Assembly: GCF_001659605.2 (NCBI RefSeq)
Contig: NC_035161.2
Location: 1,612,001-1,676,000 of the forward strand
Length of the DNA stretch: 64,000 nucleotides
Direction of reading: 5' to 3'
From: Manihot esculenta
Taxonomy: Eukaryota > Streptophyta > Magnoliopsida > Malpighiales > Euphorbiaceae
Below are positions 46,751-56,905 of this stretch, piece by piece. Both the position numbers and the translations under genes were made by a program. The notes beneath the pieces were generated by a model that was not told the origin of the DNA, ran no database searches, and was given only the letters and a program-made list of their open reading frames with translations. Numbering within the stretch: position 1 is the first letter of the stretch; every line of letters begins with the position of its first letter.

Positions 46751-49013
46751 ATCAATGTAATACCCGGCTAGACTCCGGTATCGGAATTCCTACCGTCCGG
46801 TGGAATTTTGGATGTCGGAGACTTCTAAAAGGGTAAGACCATATTTTCATAAAAGGTTTTAATGTGTTTTGATGATTTTAAGTAAAAAGGAAATGAGTTT
46901 TTGCATGAAAACAACCTTGGAGGAAAACACAGGTTCGGCCGCCGAAACTCAAAGTTCGGCCGCCGAACATGCAGGCATTTCGGGTGTGCCTTAGGCCCTC
47001 GAAGGCATAAGTGAGGGAAGTCTAGGTTCGGCCGCCGAACCTCAAGTTCGGCCGCCGAACATGGCATGCATGCGGAGGCACGTTCGGCCCCCGAACTTGG
47101 CCTGGCCAGCCACTATAAAAGGGTCCCTTAGCCGAAAACGGGCGAGCTTGTCTCCCCATTGTCGACCAAGGTGAGCTCCCGCCGTTCCTCACCAATCTTT
47201 GAGTTTTCCCTCCAAATTTTTCACGATTTTCACAAGTTTTCATCTTGTTTTGAAGATTTTTAAGTTTTGAGCAAGTTTTGGAGCTTTGAGGTTTAAGAAC
47301 TCAAATCTCTCCCATCTCCGAGTTTAGGTCGTCTATCTCTCGATCTTCAAGAGGTAAGAGCCGATCTTAAGCTCATTGCATGTTTTAAGTAAGTTTGATG
47401 AAGATTTATGGGGTAGAATGCATGTTTAGCTTATGGTTAGGTTTATGAGCTTATGTTGTGTTTTTGAGCAATGTGTTGATGTTGTGTGTTGTAGTTGGGG
47501 TTTATGATGGTTTGAAGCCCCTAGGAGCCAATGTATGTATATTTGCATGATTTGGATGAGTTATATGCATGTTGGAATGGGAAGGAGAGATTTTTGTGCA
47601 AAGGGAACCAAGTTTCTGCCCTTTTGCGGGAACCAAGTTTCTGCCCTTTTGCAGAAACCAGGTTCGGCAGTCGAAGGACTTTCGGCCGCCGAACCTGCTT
47701 GGGAGGCAGGCCTTTCGGCTGCCGAAGTTGCCCCCGAAAAGAGACTTTCGTCTCTGTCTGGGACTTTCGGTCGCCGAAGGTGCCGCCGAACCTGCCTGGG
47801 TTTCGGCTCTGGAGGGACTTTCGGCCGCCGAAGGTGCCGCCAAACCTGCCCTGTTCAGCCTTCCTTTGCATGTTTTGCATGATTGTTTTAAGGTGTTTTA
47901 GGGGGTTTTTGGGGGATGTTTTCAGAGTCATGTTATAGTATGTTGGTCCCTCATTTGAGTCTACCTGTGTAGGTTCGGACCCGAGGAACCGAGGACCCCA
48001 ACAGTGAGTCAGCTGCTTCTGTCAGTATCAGAGCTAGCCAGAGGTGAGTAGAACTAAATTAAACCTTTTTATCTTACTAAATCAAATGTTTAAAGCATAT
48101 TCATGCATCATGTTTATATGTAATAGGTTGATTGCATTAGTTACACGAATATGTTGCATTGCATAAGATGTTGTTGATGCGGGTGAATGTTGAATGATCC
48201 ATTAGCCCTCATATGTTATGACATGATGATATGATATGGAAGTCCAGGTGTGGCCTGCACTACGCCCCTGGCACTATGTAAGAGAAAGACCGGACGTGGC
48301 CTGCACTATGCCCCCGGCACCATGGATTATGTATGTTATGTTATGTATAAGAGAAAGACCAGGTGTGGCCTGCACTACGCCCCTGGCATGATTGGAATAT
48401 GTAGAGGGCTACATGGTGAAAAGTTCATCCTTGATATGATTAGTTGTGATGTGATGCATTTCATGTTACCATATGTTTAAATGTTTTATTATTCTACTCA
48501 CTGGGCTCTTGTAGCTCACCCCTTTTCCCCTTAACCCCAGGTATGCAGGTACAGGGTAGACCAGGAGGTCCGTAAGAGTATTGAAGTCGTTTGTATGTAA
48601 TAGATAGAATGTGGACATGATGAAATTGTAAAGTTATGAATAGTTATGTAATGTAATGATTTTGAGGATTAGAGGTTGTGCTTGACCTATGTGTAAGGTA
48701 TCCCTTTTAATGCATGATCCTAAATCTTTTTATAATGTTTATGTAAACCAACTCAACATTATTGTATCGCCCATTGGGGCATTTATGAGATCCCACAGAG
48801 GGATCATGTTTATGATTATGTTCAGTGCATGCACAGGTTGAGTTTGGTGTATGAATGAAAGAAAAGTTTTAATTTTTACGTATGTTCTTGATCATGTATG
48901 GGATTACACAGATTTACAGGTTGTATGTCAGGCTTGCTACGGGTCCCGGCGGCCTTAAGCCGATCTGGATCCTAGCGCCAGTAGCGGTCCGATTTTCGGG
49001 TCGTTATAATCAA
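46751..49013 (+). mobile_element. Solo LTR of the chromovirus family with target duplication
   Basis: The LTR occupies 46756-49008 (2253 bp), starts TGTAATACCCGGCTAGACTC and ends 'gggtcgttata' (final CA mutated to TA). It is flanked by the 5-bp duplication ATCAA (46751-46755 and 49009-49013). It is the reverse complement of the LTRs at 15209/21820 in overall order: TACCCGGCTAG end, TTCGGC repeat clusters, 42-bp-type repeats at 48243-48390, and 'gctacgggtcccggcggcct'. No internal region remains, as expected after LTR-LTR recombination. Many substitutions separate it from the full element, so it is a different, probably older subfamily. Confidence 0.92.
46934..47059. repeat. TTCGGCCGCCGAA inverted repeats, cluster 1
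   Basis: TTCGGCCGCCGAA (a 13-nt inverted repeat with one central base) occurs at 46934, 46955, 47027 and 47047, with a mismatched copy near 47082. A second cluster at 47660-47832 has about five more, including variants with A, T or C at the centre. Confidence 0.9.
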
Positions 49014-49321
49014 ATCTACAAGTCCTCCTTTTCCAAATCGAAGAAGTCTTCTCTACTAATTCAAGAACAAGCTTTTCAAATTCTTGAATCATACAAGTCA
49101 AAAGAAAGAATTAAAGTATCGAGTTTCTTTATCTTAAGAAATTCATTGTTAGAGATCAAATCTTGCTTTTTTTTATTAAATTGATATTTGTTTACATTTT
49201 CCTTGTCTTTAATTTCAAAAGTGAAATTTGTGCGTATAACAAGAGTTCAACTCATAAGAGAAACATGTAGGAAAATTATTTTCTACTTAACAGACTAGCT
49301 AACTAAGCTAATTGTTCTAAC
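49014..49321. repeat. Copia-type LTR remnant, right part
   Basis: Ends 'aattgttctaaca' at 49321; on the minus strand this is TGTTAGAACAATTAGC, a usual copia LTR start, lying directly downstream of a minus-strand RNase H end. An alternative plus-strand reading is also possible because 'tgttagagatcaaatcttgc' starts at 49148. Orientation unresolved. Confidence 0.4.
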
Positions 49322-49369
49322 AAAATAAATCAATAAATAAAATACACATGGCTCTTTACTATTGGTGCT

Positions 49370-50322
49370 TTATCCATGATTATTCTATTGTGTTAAGATC
49401 CACTTGCAAGCGGAAGAATAGATGTTGATTATTCCCAACTTAAGCAAGATATTGTGGAAGGGAGTAACTCCAAGAGCCTTGATGTAAATGTCTGCAAGTT
49501 GCGCATGAGATGAAACTAGCAGGAGCTTAATTAAGCCTTATTGCACTTTTTCTCTGACCAAGTGGCATTCTAATTCAATGTGCTTCATATGTTCATAGAA
49601 TCTTGGATTAGCTGCAATGTAAAAAAGCATATTGGTTGTTACAATAGATCATAACTAGCTTAAGATGATCAATTTCCAAGTCCTGTAAGATGAATAAAAT
49701 CTATTGAAGTTCATAGGTTGTGGATGCAAGTGCTCTATATTCTACCTCAAAAGATGACCGTGAGATTGTATTTTGCTTCTTCGACTTCCAGCTTACTAAG
49801 GAATTGCCAGTATAAATATTGTAACCTGTGATAGATCTCCTAGCATCTCCACAACTCCCCCAATCAGAATCATAAAGCTTCGAGTTTAAGAGAAGAATTA
49901 GAAGGAAAGGACAAGGCTTGGCTAGAAGAGCTCTTACTATTAAAGGACCTTGTGTAGAGCTACAAGGCTTGGCTAGAAGAGCTCTTGCTATTAAAGGACC
50001 TTGTGTCAAATTTGTAGGGACAGAGAGAAATTGACTTAACTAATTTGTGATAAAATTTAAGTCAAAGACTTATTGTTGTTAAGTAGAGTAATTTGCCCAC
50101 CAATCTTTTATGGAAAGAAACATCTACCAGAGGAGTGCCCATTTATTTTGAAAGTTTAACATTGTAATCCATTAGGGTCTTCACAAGCTTAGATGAAAGA
50201 TAATTTGTTTCTTCCAAAAGCTCAAGAGCACATTTTCTTTGACAAAAAGAAATACCTTTGTTAAATCTTAGGATCAAGCCCAAGAAAAATTTAAGTGATC
50301 CTAAATCCTTAATTTTGAAATA
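49370..50322 (-). pseudogene. Ty1-copia RT/RNase H remnant, 3' part
   Basis: From right to left on the minus strand: FKIKDLGSLKFFLGLILR and SFCQRKCALELLEETNYL (end of copia RT, about 50310-50180); SDWG…[12 protein letters not shown] and [20 protein letters not shown] (RNase H, about 49850-49740); and the C-terminal HFVREKVQ…QLADIYIKALG segment near 49560-49450. Frames are broken by stops and a duplication. It continues upstream beyond the inserted element at 56628. Confidence 0.85.
49911..50008. repeat. 51-bp tandem duplication inside the copia remnant
   Basis: The unit starting ACAAGGCTTGGCTAGAAGAG is present at 49911 and 49962; the second copy is slightly shorter. It replaces the expected stretch between RT and RNase H. 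Confidence 0.88.
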
Positions 50323-50327
50323 ATCAT

Positions 50328-51750
50328 TGATAACGGTTGTCGAAGCCGTAAAAAATAAACCTATTATCAACCAACAAAATAATTTGCAGATAGTAGCAAT
50401 AGGGTCGAACCACAGGGATTTGACACTATGAATTTTCCTATTAATGACTTGGACAAATAACAAAAGTAAATAAAAGAGGGGGTTTGTTTTGAAGAGTTAA
50501 AGCTGAATAAAAGAAAGCAGTAATTAAATGAGTAAATCAATGGGAGAAGGATTCTAGTTGAAGTATGGATCTATTTCAGCTTGTTAGAATTGATCATTGA
50601 TATTTTTTATACTCCTATTTATTTCAATAAGTTAGTTTAGGACGTGGAATACGCTTCTCACAATCCAAATTCCTCCTTAGTTTTAGTTCAATTAGGAAAC
50701 GTTCGCTAATCAAACTCTAGTTAACAAGTTGCCAAGGAACATCCTTGGGGTTTTTTACTTTTCAACTGCTAACTGCATTAAGACTTAGAGAAACCCAACT
50801 CTAACCTTGCCAACCGTGTGGTCAAGTTTAGATTATGCAACTGATTATACTTGTGTTTAAACAATCTAAGCAATTACGGACCTAAATCATTCAAACAATT
50901 TATTACTCATGCAATTAAAAGCAACAGGCCTTAATTGATTCTAAAAGCAAAGCAATAATTATAGAAAGATCGAGTTGCATAAATATTGAAAGTAAATAAG
51001 AGTTTAATAATGGAGTTTTAAATCTCCCAATTCATCACAAATATGAAATTTCCCAACTTCAACTAGAAAAGAATGGATTTAGCCACTCATGGTGAACAAA
51101 ATCACAAAAAGGAAGAAGAAGAAAAGTAGAAGAGGAGAGGCTACCGAAATTCTGCAGTTGCCGATGAGTTTCTGCTAAAAATTTGATGGTCCTCCTGCTG
51201 GTTTAGGGCTATATCCTTTTATAGGTAAAGGGTCCTAGTCCAATTAGGATTTGGAATCCTAATTTGACTTGGTCTTTTATAGTCTTTTATTCCTTCTTTG
51301 CTTTTGTATTTAATTATGAATGAATTCTTCTTCTTGAGAAAGTCTTTCTTGGGAGTGACCTTGGAGATGTCCTAGGATTGATCTTGAAGTGTTTGAAGTA
51401 GGATAGGACTTCAATGCTTTTGAAATTTGAAATTTGCCTCTTTCCCGCGCTGCTGTCTGCCTCTACTTCAGTTTGATTTGGACAGTTGATTTGCCCAAAT
51501 TACTTGCCCCAATCGCTCGCGCAAGTCAGTCCCAGTTTCCTGCTTCAGCTCCCTGTGAGTGATTTGGGCAGTGCTTTGGCCAAATTACTTTGACCCAATC
51601 ACTTTTCCAGCTTTTTCTGCACTTTTTTCTCCAACTTTCCATTTTCTTCCTTTTCTATAAAAACATGACTAAATTCATAAATTAAACTAGAAAATGTGTA
51701 ATTAAGCAGTAATAAAGATAATAAAAATGTGGCTAAATTATGTTTGATCA
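50328..51750 (-). repeat. 3' LTR of the gag-only element (1423 bp)
   Basis: Starts TGATAACGGTTGTCGAAGCC and ends 'tgtttgatca'. It matches the right LTR closely but retains about 465 bp that the right LTR lacks (roughly 50835-51298). Confidence 0.92.
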
Positions 51751-51790
51751 AATACCCCTCACACCTAGCTTTTTGCTTGTCCTCAAGCAA
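51751..51790 (-). other. PPT and adjacent conserved hairpin, module 1
   Basis: On the minus strand GTGTGAGGGGTATT abuts the 3' LTR as polypurine tract. Beside it TTGCTTG-TCCT-CAAGCAA (51773-51790) forms a perfect 7-bp stem with a 4-base loop. Confidence 0.75.
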
Positions 51791-51799
51791 CAAATAACT

Positions 51800-53040
51800 T
51801 AGCCAATCAAGCTCCTTTTTCTTTTTAGCCTAAGTACCACTTAATCAACCCCTCCTAGACTCCCAAATTGAAGTATTACAATGTAGAGTACATGCACTAA
51901 GGTTGTCCTCTCTTTTCTTATTTCCTTTTACCCACCATGGCTAAGAGAAAGTTTTTTATTTGATCATGCTTTATTCTTTCATTTTAGGCTTAATACAACC
52001 CCTTAGAGTGACTTGCCCCCCTTTTTATTCAGCAGCACTTTTTATTCTTGCCTGAAAAAGTCACCAACCTTTTTATGAAAAGGTGTATATTGGTGGTATC
52101 ACCCCCGGTTACTCAGTTGGTCACTTGTTCAAGTGGCTACTAGCTCTGTTCATAGTCTTTGACCATCGAAACAGGTTATGTTTTGTGCTTTTTGATTTTG
52201 CTGAGTTTTTTTTTTTCTTTTCATAACAGTTTGGGCAAATCAGCTCATAGAGAGTTACACTAACTTTTTATTGCATGTATATATTTTTCCTTTGACCATA
52301 GCAAGTGTAAAGATTCAATTTGAGAGAAAAACTTCCTAAGAGAAGGTAACACACTGTAATTGATTCAATTTAGGCTTAAAGGGTTGGAAAATTTAATGGG
52401 GTCATGAGATAGGAGGCTCTTTTAACTTTGTCATCTATACTGAGTAGAGCAAAGGCTAAAATAAAATCTTGTGTGCATGAAATCTATTGGTGTGTGCAAA
52501 AGTGAATATGAGTGCAAAAATGTGTGTGAAAAAATTTTGGTGTGTGTAAAAGGGTAAAAAAAATGCAAAAAGAAGCAAAAAGAAAGCAAAAGATGAAAAA
52601 AAGAAAACAAAAGATGGTGCAAACAGTGCAAAAATATTCCCCCAATACCCCCACACCTAGCCTAGGCATTGCCCTCAATGCAAAACATATAAAGGAAAAA
52701 TAAGAGAGAGAGGGACTCCCTGGGGTAGTGATTTGGCCAAATCAGTGGCCAAATCAAGTGTGGTGGTGGTCTATAGGTATGAAGTGTTGAACCAGCAACT
52801 ACAGCATGCTTTCCATGTGTATGATTCGGCCTCCATTCTGTCAAGGCGAGATTCTGCAGATTGATCAGCTGTTGGAGGTTCTGCTGATTTGGACAGTGAT
52901 TTGGGCAAATCACTTGGCCAAATCACCTCTACTGTAGTTAAGTTCTGCTGATTTTCCCATCAATTTGCACAAATCGCCTCTGCTGGGTTGCCTCCCAGTA
53001 GCGCCCTAGTTTAAAGTCGTGGGCTGGACTTTTCTGACTT
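51800..53040. other. Non-coding interval of the gag-only element
   Basis: Occupies the place of pol. It contains A/T-rich and 'aaaatgcaaaaagaagcaaa'-type simple sequence (52490-52620) and copies of the GATTTGG.CAAATC inverted repeat (52726-52980). Apparent frames here are low-complexity shadows. Confidence 0.6.
52646..52681 (-). other. PPT-like tract and hairpin, module 2
   Basis: 'tacccccacacctag' is followed by GCATTG-CCCT-CAATGC (52666-52681), a 6-bp stem with a 4-base loop. It is the same arrangement as module 1 but about 0.9 kb inside the element, with compensating changes in the stem. Confidence 0.65.
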
Positions 53041-53049
53041 GATCAAGGC

Positions 53050-55610
53050 TCAAGTAATGGGGGGAGGGAAAAGGATTCCAACAGAATTAAGTAAGAAGTG
53101 CAACACACCTTTTATTTTGGTTATAACCCATCTTATTTCTTTCATGTACTCATGAAGTAACATGATTAATTTCTCCTCTTTCAAGTGAGGTGTGCCTCTA
53201 GCCCCTATGTTTGAATTTTTGATGTGATTGGGCAGCACTTTGAACTCCAATTCATATTTCTCCATAAAAGATGGCTGCAATCTGGTACTGATCTTGGGCA
53301 AATCGAATTATGGTTGCACTGATGATTTGGGCAAATCAAAATCTGTCTGCATTGTTGATTTGATTTCTGTCTGTTCAAGTGATCTGGGCAAATCAAATTC
53401 TGTCTGTACAAGTGATTTGGGCAAATCGCCTCTAGACCAGTCTGTGCAGCATGTTGTCTCTTCTGTTTTTGTTTCTTTCAAATTTTTCCTATTCTCCTCA
53501 TCCTCTTGGCTGGTGTCCCTTGGTATTTGTTTGACAGCATCTAGGAGAGGTATATTGATCTCCACTTTGCGAAAGGTTGCAAGTATTTCTTTCTCTTCTT
53601 TTTCTTTTTGTGATCTTGCAAATCTCTTTGGGAAGGGAGGAGGTACCTTGAACTTTTCTACTGGTTGTTGTACTATTTTTTGCCTCTGACTAGATTCTGC
53701 CTGGTCTGTTCATTTGGGCAAATCGATTTTTGCCCTTTCTGGTGATTTGGGCAAATCGATTTTGCCTGGCTGTCCTGTCTGTCCACTGATTGGATCTGCG
53801 ATTTGGGCAAATCGATGCCCCTGATCACTTTTCGGCAGTTTCTCCTCAGCAACCTGTTTCTGTATTTGGGCAGATCGCAGCTCACCCTTGCTGTCTTGAA
53901 GCTTTTTCCCACTCCTTAGTGTAATGGCACTAACATTTTGCCTTGGATTGATTTCAGTTTGGGAGGGTAGCTTTCCTTGTGATTCAAGCTTACTCATTGA
54001 AGTGGCCATTTGCTGCTCAAGGTTTTGCACCGAATTTGCTAAGGATTTCACGATCTCTTCAAGGGGTGTATTGGACTTTTGAGGTGCAACTTGGACTTGA
54101 TTTCTTTACTGGTAGCTTGGATATTGATTGGTCCTTGCATAACTGAAATTTGGGTGATTCCTCCAACCTGGATTGTAGGTGTTAGAATAGGGATCATACC
54201 TTCATTGCCCATTAAATCCTCCAAATGCATTGACTTGCTGGTCCTCTTCTTGAAGGGAAGGACATAGATCAGTTGGGTGGTTAATATTTGCACATATTCC
54301 ATATGGCTTGGACTGCTGAATCTGTTGGACTTGTTGGGCTTGACCCACAACAAGGCTACGGACAGCATTGGTGAGATCAGAAATTTGGGATGCCAAAGTG
54401 GATGTACTCACCTCATTCACCCTTCTTGGTGGCTGTTTTTGATCTCCAAACTGCTGTGAAGCTGCTGCCATAGTAGAAATTAAGTTCCTCATTTCTTGAG
54501 GTGTTTTGTCTTGAATTGATCCTCCACATGCTGCATCGATAAACTTCCTCTCCGCGGGTAGTAAACCTCCATAAAAGTATTCGATGAGTGACTTATCAGA
54601 GATGTCATGTTGAGGGCAGCTTGTGCACAATTGATTGAATCTTTCCCAATATTCATATAGCTCTTCATAATCCTTTTACTTAATGCAAATGATCTCTCTT
54701 CTGATGCCAATAGCTTTTGAGGTTGGGAAGTATTTGCTCAAGAAGGCTCTCACCATCTCAGCCCATGAAGTGATGGATCCAGGTGGTAAATAGAATAACC
54801 AATCTTTGGCAAAATCATCAAGAGAAAAGGGAAAAGCTCTTAATTTAACATGCTCTTCGGAAATACCTTGAGGCCTCATTATTGAACACACAATGTGAAA
54901 TTCTTTAAGGTGCTTGTATGGATCTTCATTTTTCAGACCTCTAAATTTTGGAAGGAGATGAATTAATCCGGTTTTTGAGCTCAAAAGGGGCTGCCAAAGG
55001 TGGGTAAGTAATGCACCATAGTGTTTGATCATCCAAGGGTGTTGCTAGTTCACGAAGAGTTCTTTTTTGTGCCATTGGAGCTCTTGCCTCAATGTTTTTA
55101 ACTTCAAATTCAGAAAGGACAGCAGTCGGTTCAAGAGCAGTAGCTGCTGCATTTTTTGCCTCTTCAGGTGCTGTTGTGGCTGTCTTTATAGCAGCTCGTT
55201 CAGCTACTGTTTTAAGGGCTCGTTCTGGAATTTTTTTAGCAAAAATTTATGGTTTTTGGGTTGGTTCTGGTGCAGTTTTAAGGGCTGGTTTTGAGTGCAG
55301 TAGCTTGTGCAGCAACAGATTCAACAAGTGCAGCATGTACAGCAATTTCAGCAATTGATTTAGCAACTTATTCAGCAGGTACAGCAGCGGTTTGTGTAGC
55401 AGATACAACAATGATTTTGTGCAGCAAATATAGTAGCAGGTTCAGCAAATTCTGCAGCAGGTGCAGCAGATTGTATGGCAGATACTAGGTTTGTTGCTGT
55501 TGCTGATGAAGATGGTTTGGAGGCTTGGTTCCTCAAGTTTGCTTGCTTCTTTAAGGTCTTGGTAGTGCATTCAATTTCTGAATCGTAAAGAAGTTACGAT
55601 CAGCCCTGGT
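53050..55610 (-). pseudogene. Gag of the gag-only element
   Basis: The likely start region near 55600 has YDSEIECTTKTLKKQ, parallel to YDPEIE in the remnant at 2340. A triplet-rich (GCA) stretch follows at 55480-55290. The capsid-like core at 55032-54676 contains DPYKHLKEFHIVCSIM, RAFPFSLDDFAKDWLFYLPP and FLSKYFPTSKA. The next frames (54630-53710) carry CGGSIQDKTPQEMRNLISTM and INPRQNVSAITLRSGKKLQ. After that come repeated IDLPKS-type units (53900-53300). Frames shift several times, so this copy is broken. Confidence 0.85.
53290..53880. repeat. Repeated GATTTGGGCAAATC units in the gag tail
   Basis: Copies at about 53295, 53328, 53382, 53412, 53712, 53742, 53802 and 53862 are spaced mostly 30-60 bp apart with shared 'tctgtctg…caagt' spacers. 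Read on the minus strand they encode repeated DLPKS/DLPRS peptides. Further copies lie in both LTRs and in 52726-52980. Confidence 0.85.
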
Positions 55611-55643
55611 CATAAAAGGAAAATATGTTAGTTAAATCAAATT

Positions 55644-55659
55644 CCCGGCAACGGCGCCA
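55644..55659 (-). other. Primer binding site (tRNA-Asp)
   Basis: The minus strand reads TGGCGCCGTTGCCGGG, five bases inside the 5' LTR. It is complementary to the 3' end of plant tRNA-Asp, the primer commonly used by Athila-class elements. Confidence 0.9.
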
Positions 55660-55664
55660 ATTTT

Positions 55665-56622
55665 TGATAGCGGTTGTCGAAGCCGTAAAAAATAAACCTA
55701 TTATCAACCAACAAAATAATTTGCAGATAGTGGCAATAGGGTCGAACCACAGGAATTTGACACTATGATTTTTCCTATTAATGACTTGGACAAATAACAA
55801 AAGTAAATAAAAGAGGGGGTTTGTTTTGAAGAGTTAAAGCTGAATAAAAGAAAGCAGTAATTAAATGAGTAAATCAATGGGAGAATGATTCTAGTTGAAG
55901 TATGGATCTATTTCAGCTTGTTAGAATTGATCATTGATCTTTTTGATACTCCTATTTATTTTAATAAGTTAGTTTAGGACATGGAAGACGCTTCTCACAA
56001 TCCAAATTCCTCCTTAGTTTTAGTTCGATTAGGAAACGTTCGCTAATCAAACTCTAGTTAACAAGTTGCTAAGGAACGTCCTTGGGGTTTTTACTTTTCA
56101 ACTGCTAACTGCATTAAGACTTAGAGAAACCCAACTCTAACCTTGCCAACCGCGTGATCAAGTTTAGATTTGCTTTTGTATTTAATTATGAATGAATTCT
56201 TCTTCTTGAGAAAGTCTTTCTTGGGAGTGACTCTTGGAGATATTCTAGGATTGATCTTGAAGTATTTGAAGTAGAATAGGACTTCAATGCTTTTGAAATT
56301 TGAAATTTGCCTCTTTCCCGCGCTGCTGTCTGCCTCTGCTTCAGTTTGATTTGGGCAGTTGATTTGCCCAAATTACTTGCCCCAATTGCTCGTGCAAGTC
56401 AGTCCCAATTTTCTGCTTCAGCTCTCTGTGAGTGATTTGGGCAGTGATTTGGCCAAATCACTTTGACCCAATCACTTTTCCAGCTTTTTCTGCATTTTTT
56501 CTCCAACTTTCCATTTTCTTCCTTTTCTATAAAAACATGACAAAAATCATAAATTAAGCTAGAAAATGTGTAATTAAGCAGTAATAAAGATAATAAAAAT
56601 GTGGCTAAATTATGTTTGATCA
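55665..56622 (-). repeat. 5' LTR of the gag-only element (958 bp, internal deletion)
   Basis: Starts TGATAGCGGTTGTCGAAGCC and ends 'tgtttgatca'. The deletion junction near 56170 joins 'caagtttagatt' to 'tgcttttgtattta'. The 18-bp perfect palindrome GTGATTTGGCCAAATCAC is intact here at 56444-56461 and decayed in the other LTR. Confidence 0.92.
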
Positions 56623-56627
56623 ATCAT

Positions 56628-56905
56628 CTAAATGTTTCTTGAGGAAATTAATTTCTGTGAGATTATTTCCAGCAAGAATAAGATCATCAACATAAACTAA
56701 TATTATTGTGAATGATTAATAAATGGAGTTAACAAACATAGAATGATCAGACTTGGATCGAGAGTAACCAGAAGAAATTAAATCATGAGAGAGTTTAACA
56801 AACCATTGTCTGTTGGTTTGCTTTAGACCATGCAGAGACTTTTATAACTTGCAAACTTGATTGAGTTTAGGAGCATCAAAACTAGGAGGTAACACCATGT
56901 AGACT
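56628..56905 (-). pseudogene. Ty1-copia RT remnant, 5' part (upstream of the insertion)
   Basis: The minus strand carries YMVLPPSFDAPKLNQVCKLY, KSLHGLKQ…QWFVKLS and the catalytic VYVDDLILAGNNLTE, ending LKKHLDD at the insertion point. This is the copia RT core, continuous with the fragment at 50322. It stops abruptly near 56905, so integrase and gag are missing. Confidence 0.85.

Larger units (their letters stand above)
50323..56627 (-). mobile_element. Gag-only LTR retrotransposon (TR-GAG-like), nested in copia
   Basis: The element spans 50328-56622 (6.3 kb), starts TGATAACGG and ends GATCA, and is flanked by a perfect 5-bp duplication ATCAT (50323-50327 and 56623-56627). Removing it and one duplication rejoins the copia RT frame between the LDD and FKIKDLG motifs. 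LTRs are 50328-51750 and 55665-56622. A tRNA-Asp PBS follows the right (5') LTR, and gag reads leftward on the minus strand. Between gag and the 3' LTR there is no protease, RT or integrase, only low-complexity and non-coding DNA. This matches the class described as terminal-repeat retrotransposons with a gag domain, here related to Athila/Tat. It would need enzymes from another element. Confidence 0.88.

Noticed and set aside
47502..47938. Several overlapping 110-136-codon frames on both strands
   Set aside because: All arise from the GC-rich TTCGGC repeats of the solo LTR, which lack stop codons in several frames.
52431..52678. Phe/Leu-rich, membrane-like small frames
   Set aside because: They are reverse translations of 'aaaagaaagcaaaa' simple sequence inside the gag-only element.
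53290..53880. Spaced palindromic repeats considered as a CRISPR-like array
   Set aside because: Spacers are themselves similar, spacing is irregular and the array lies inside a retrotransposon gag of a plant.
49321..56905. Integrated viral (pararetrovirus) sequence
   Set aside because: The RT words are those of Ty1-copia and the flanking structure is that of LTR elements; no movement or coat protein motifs were seen.
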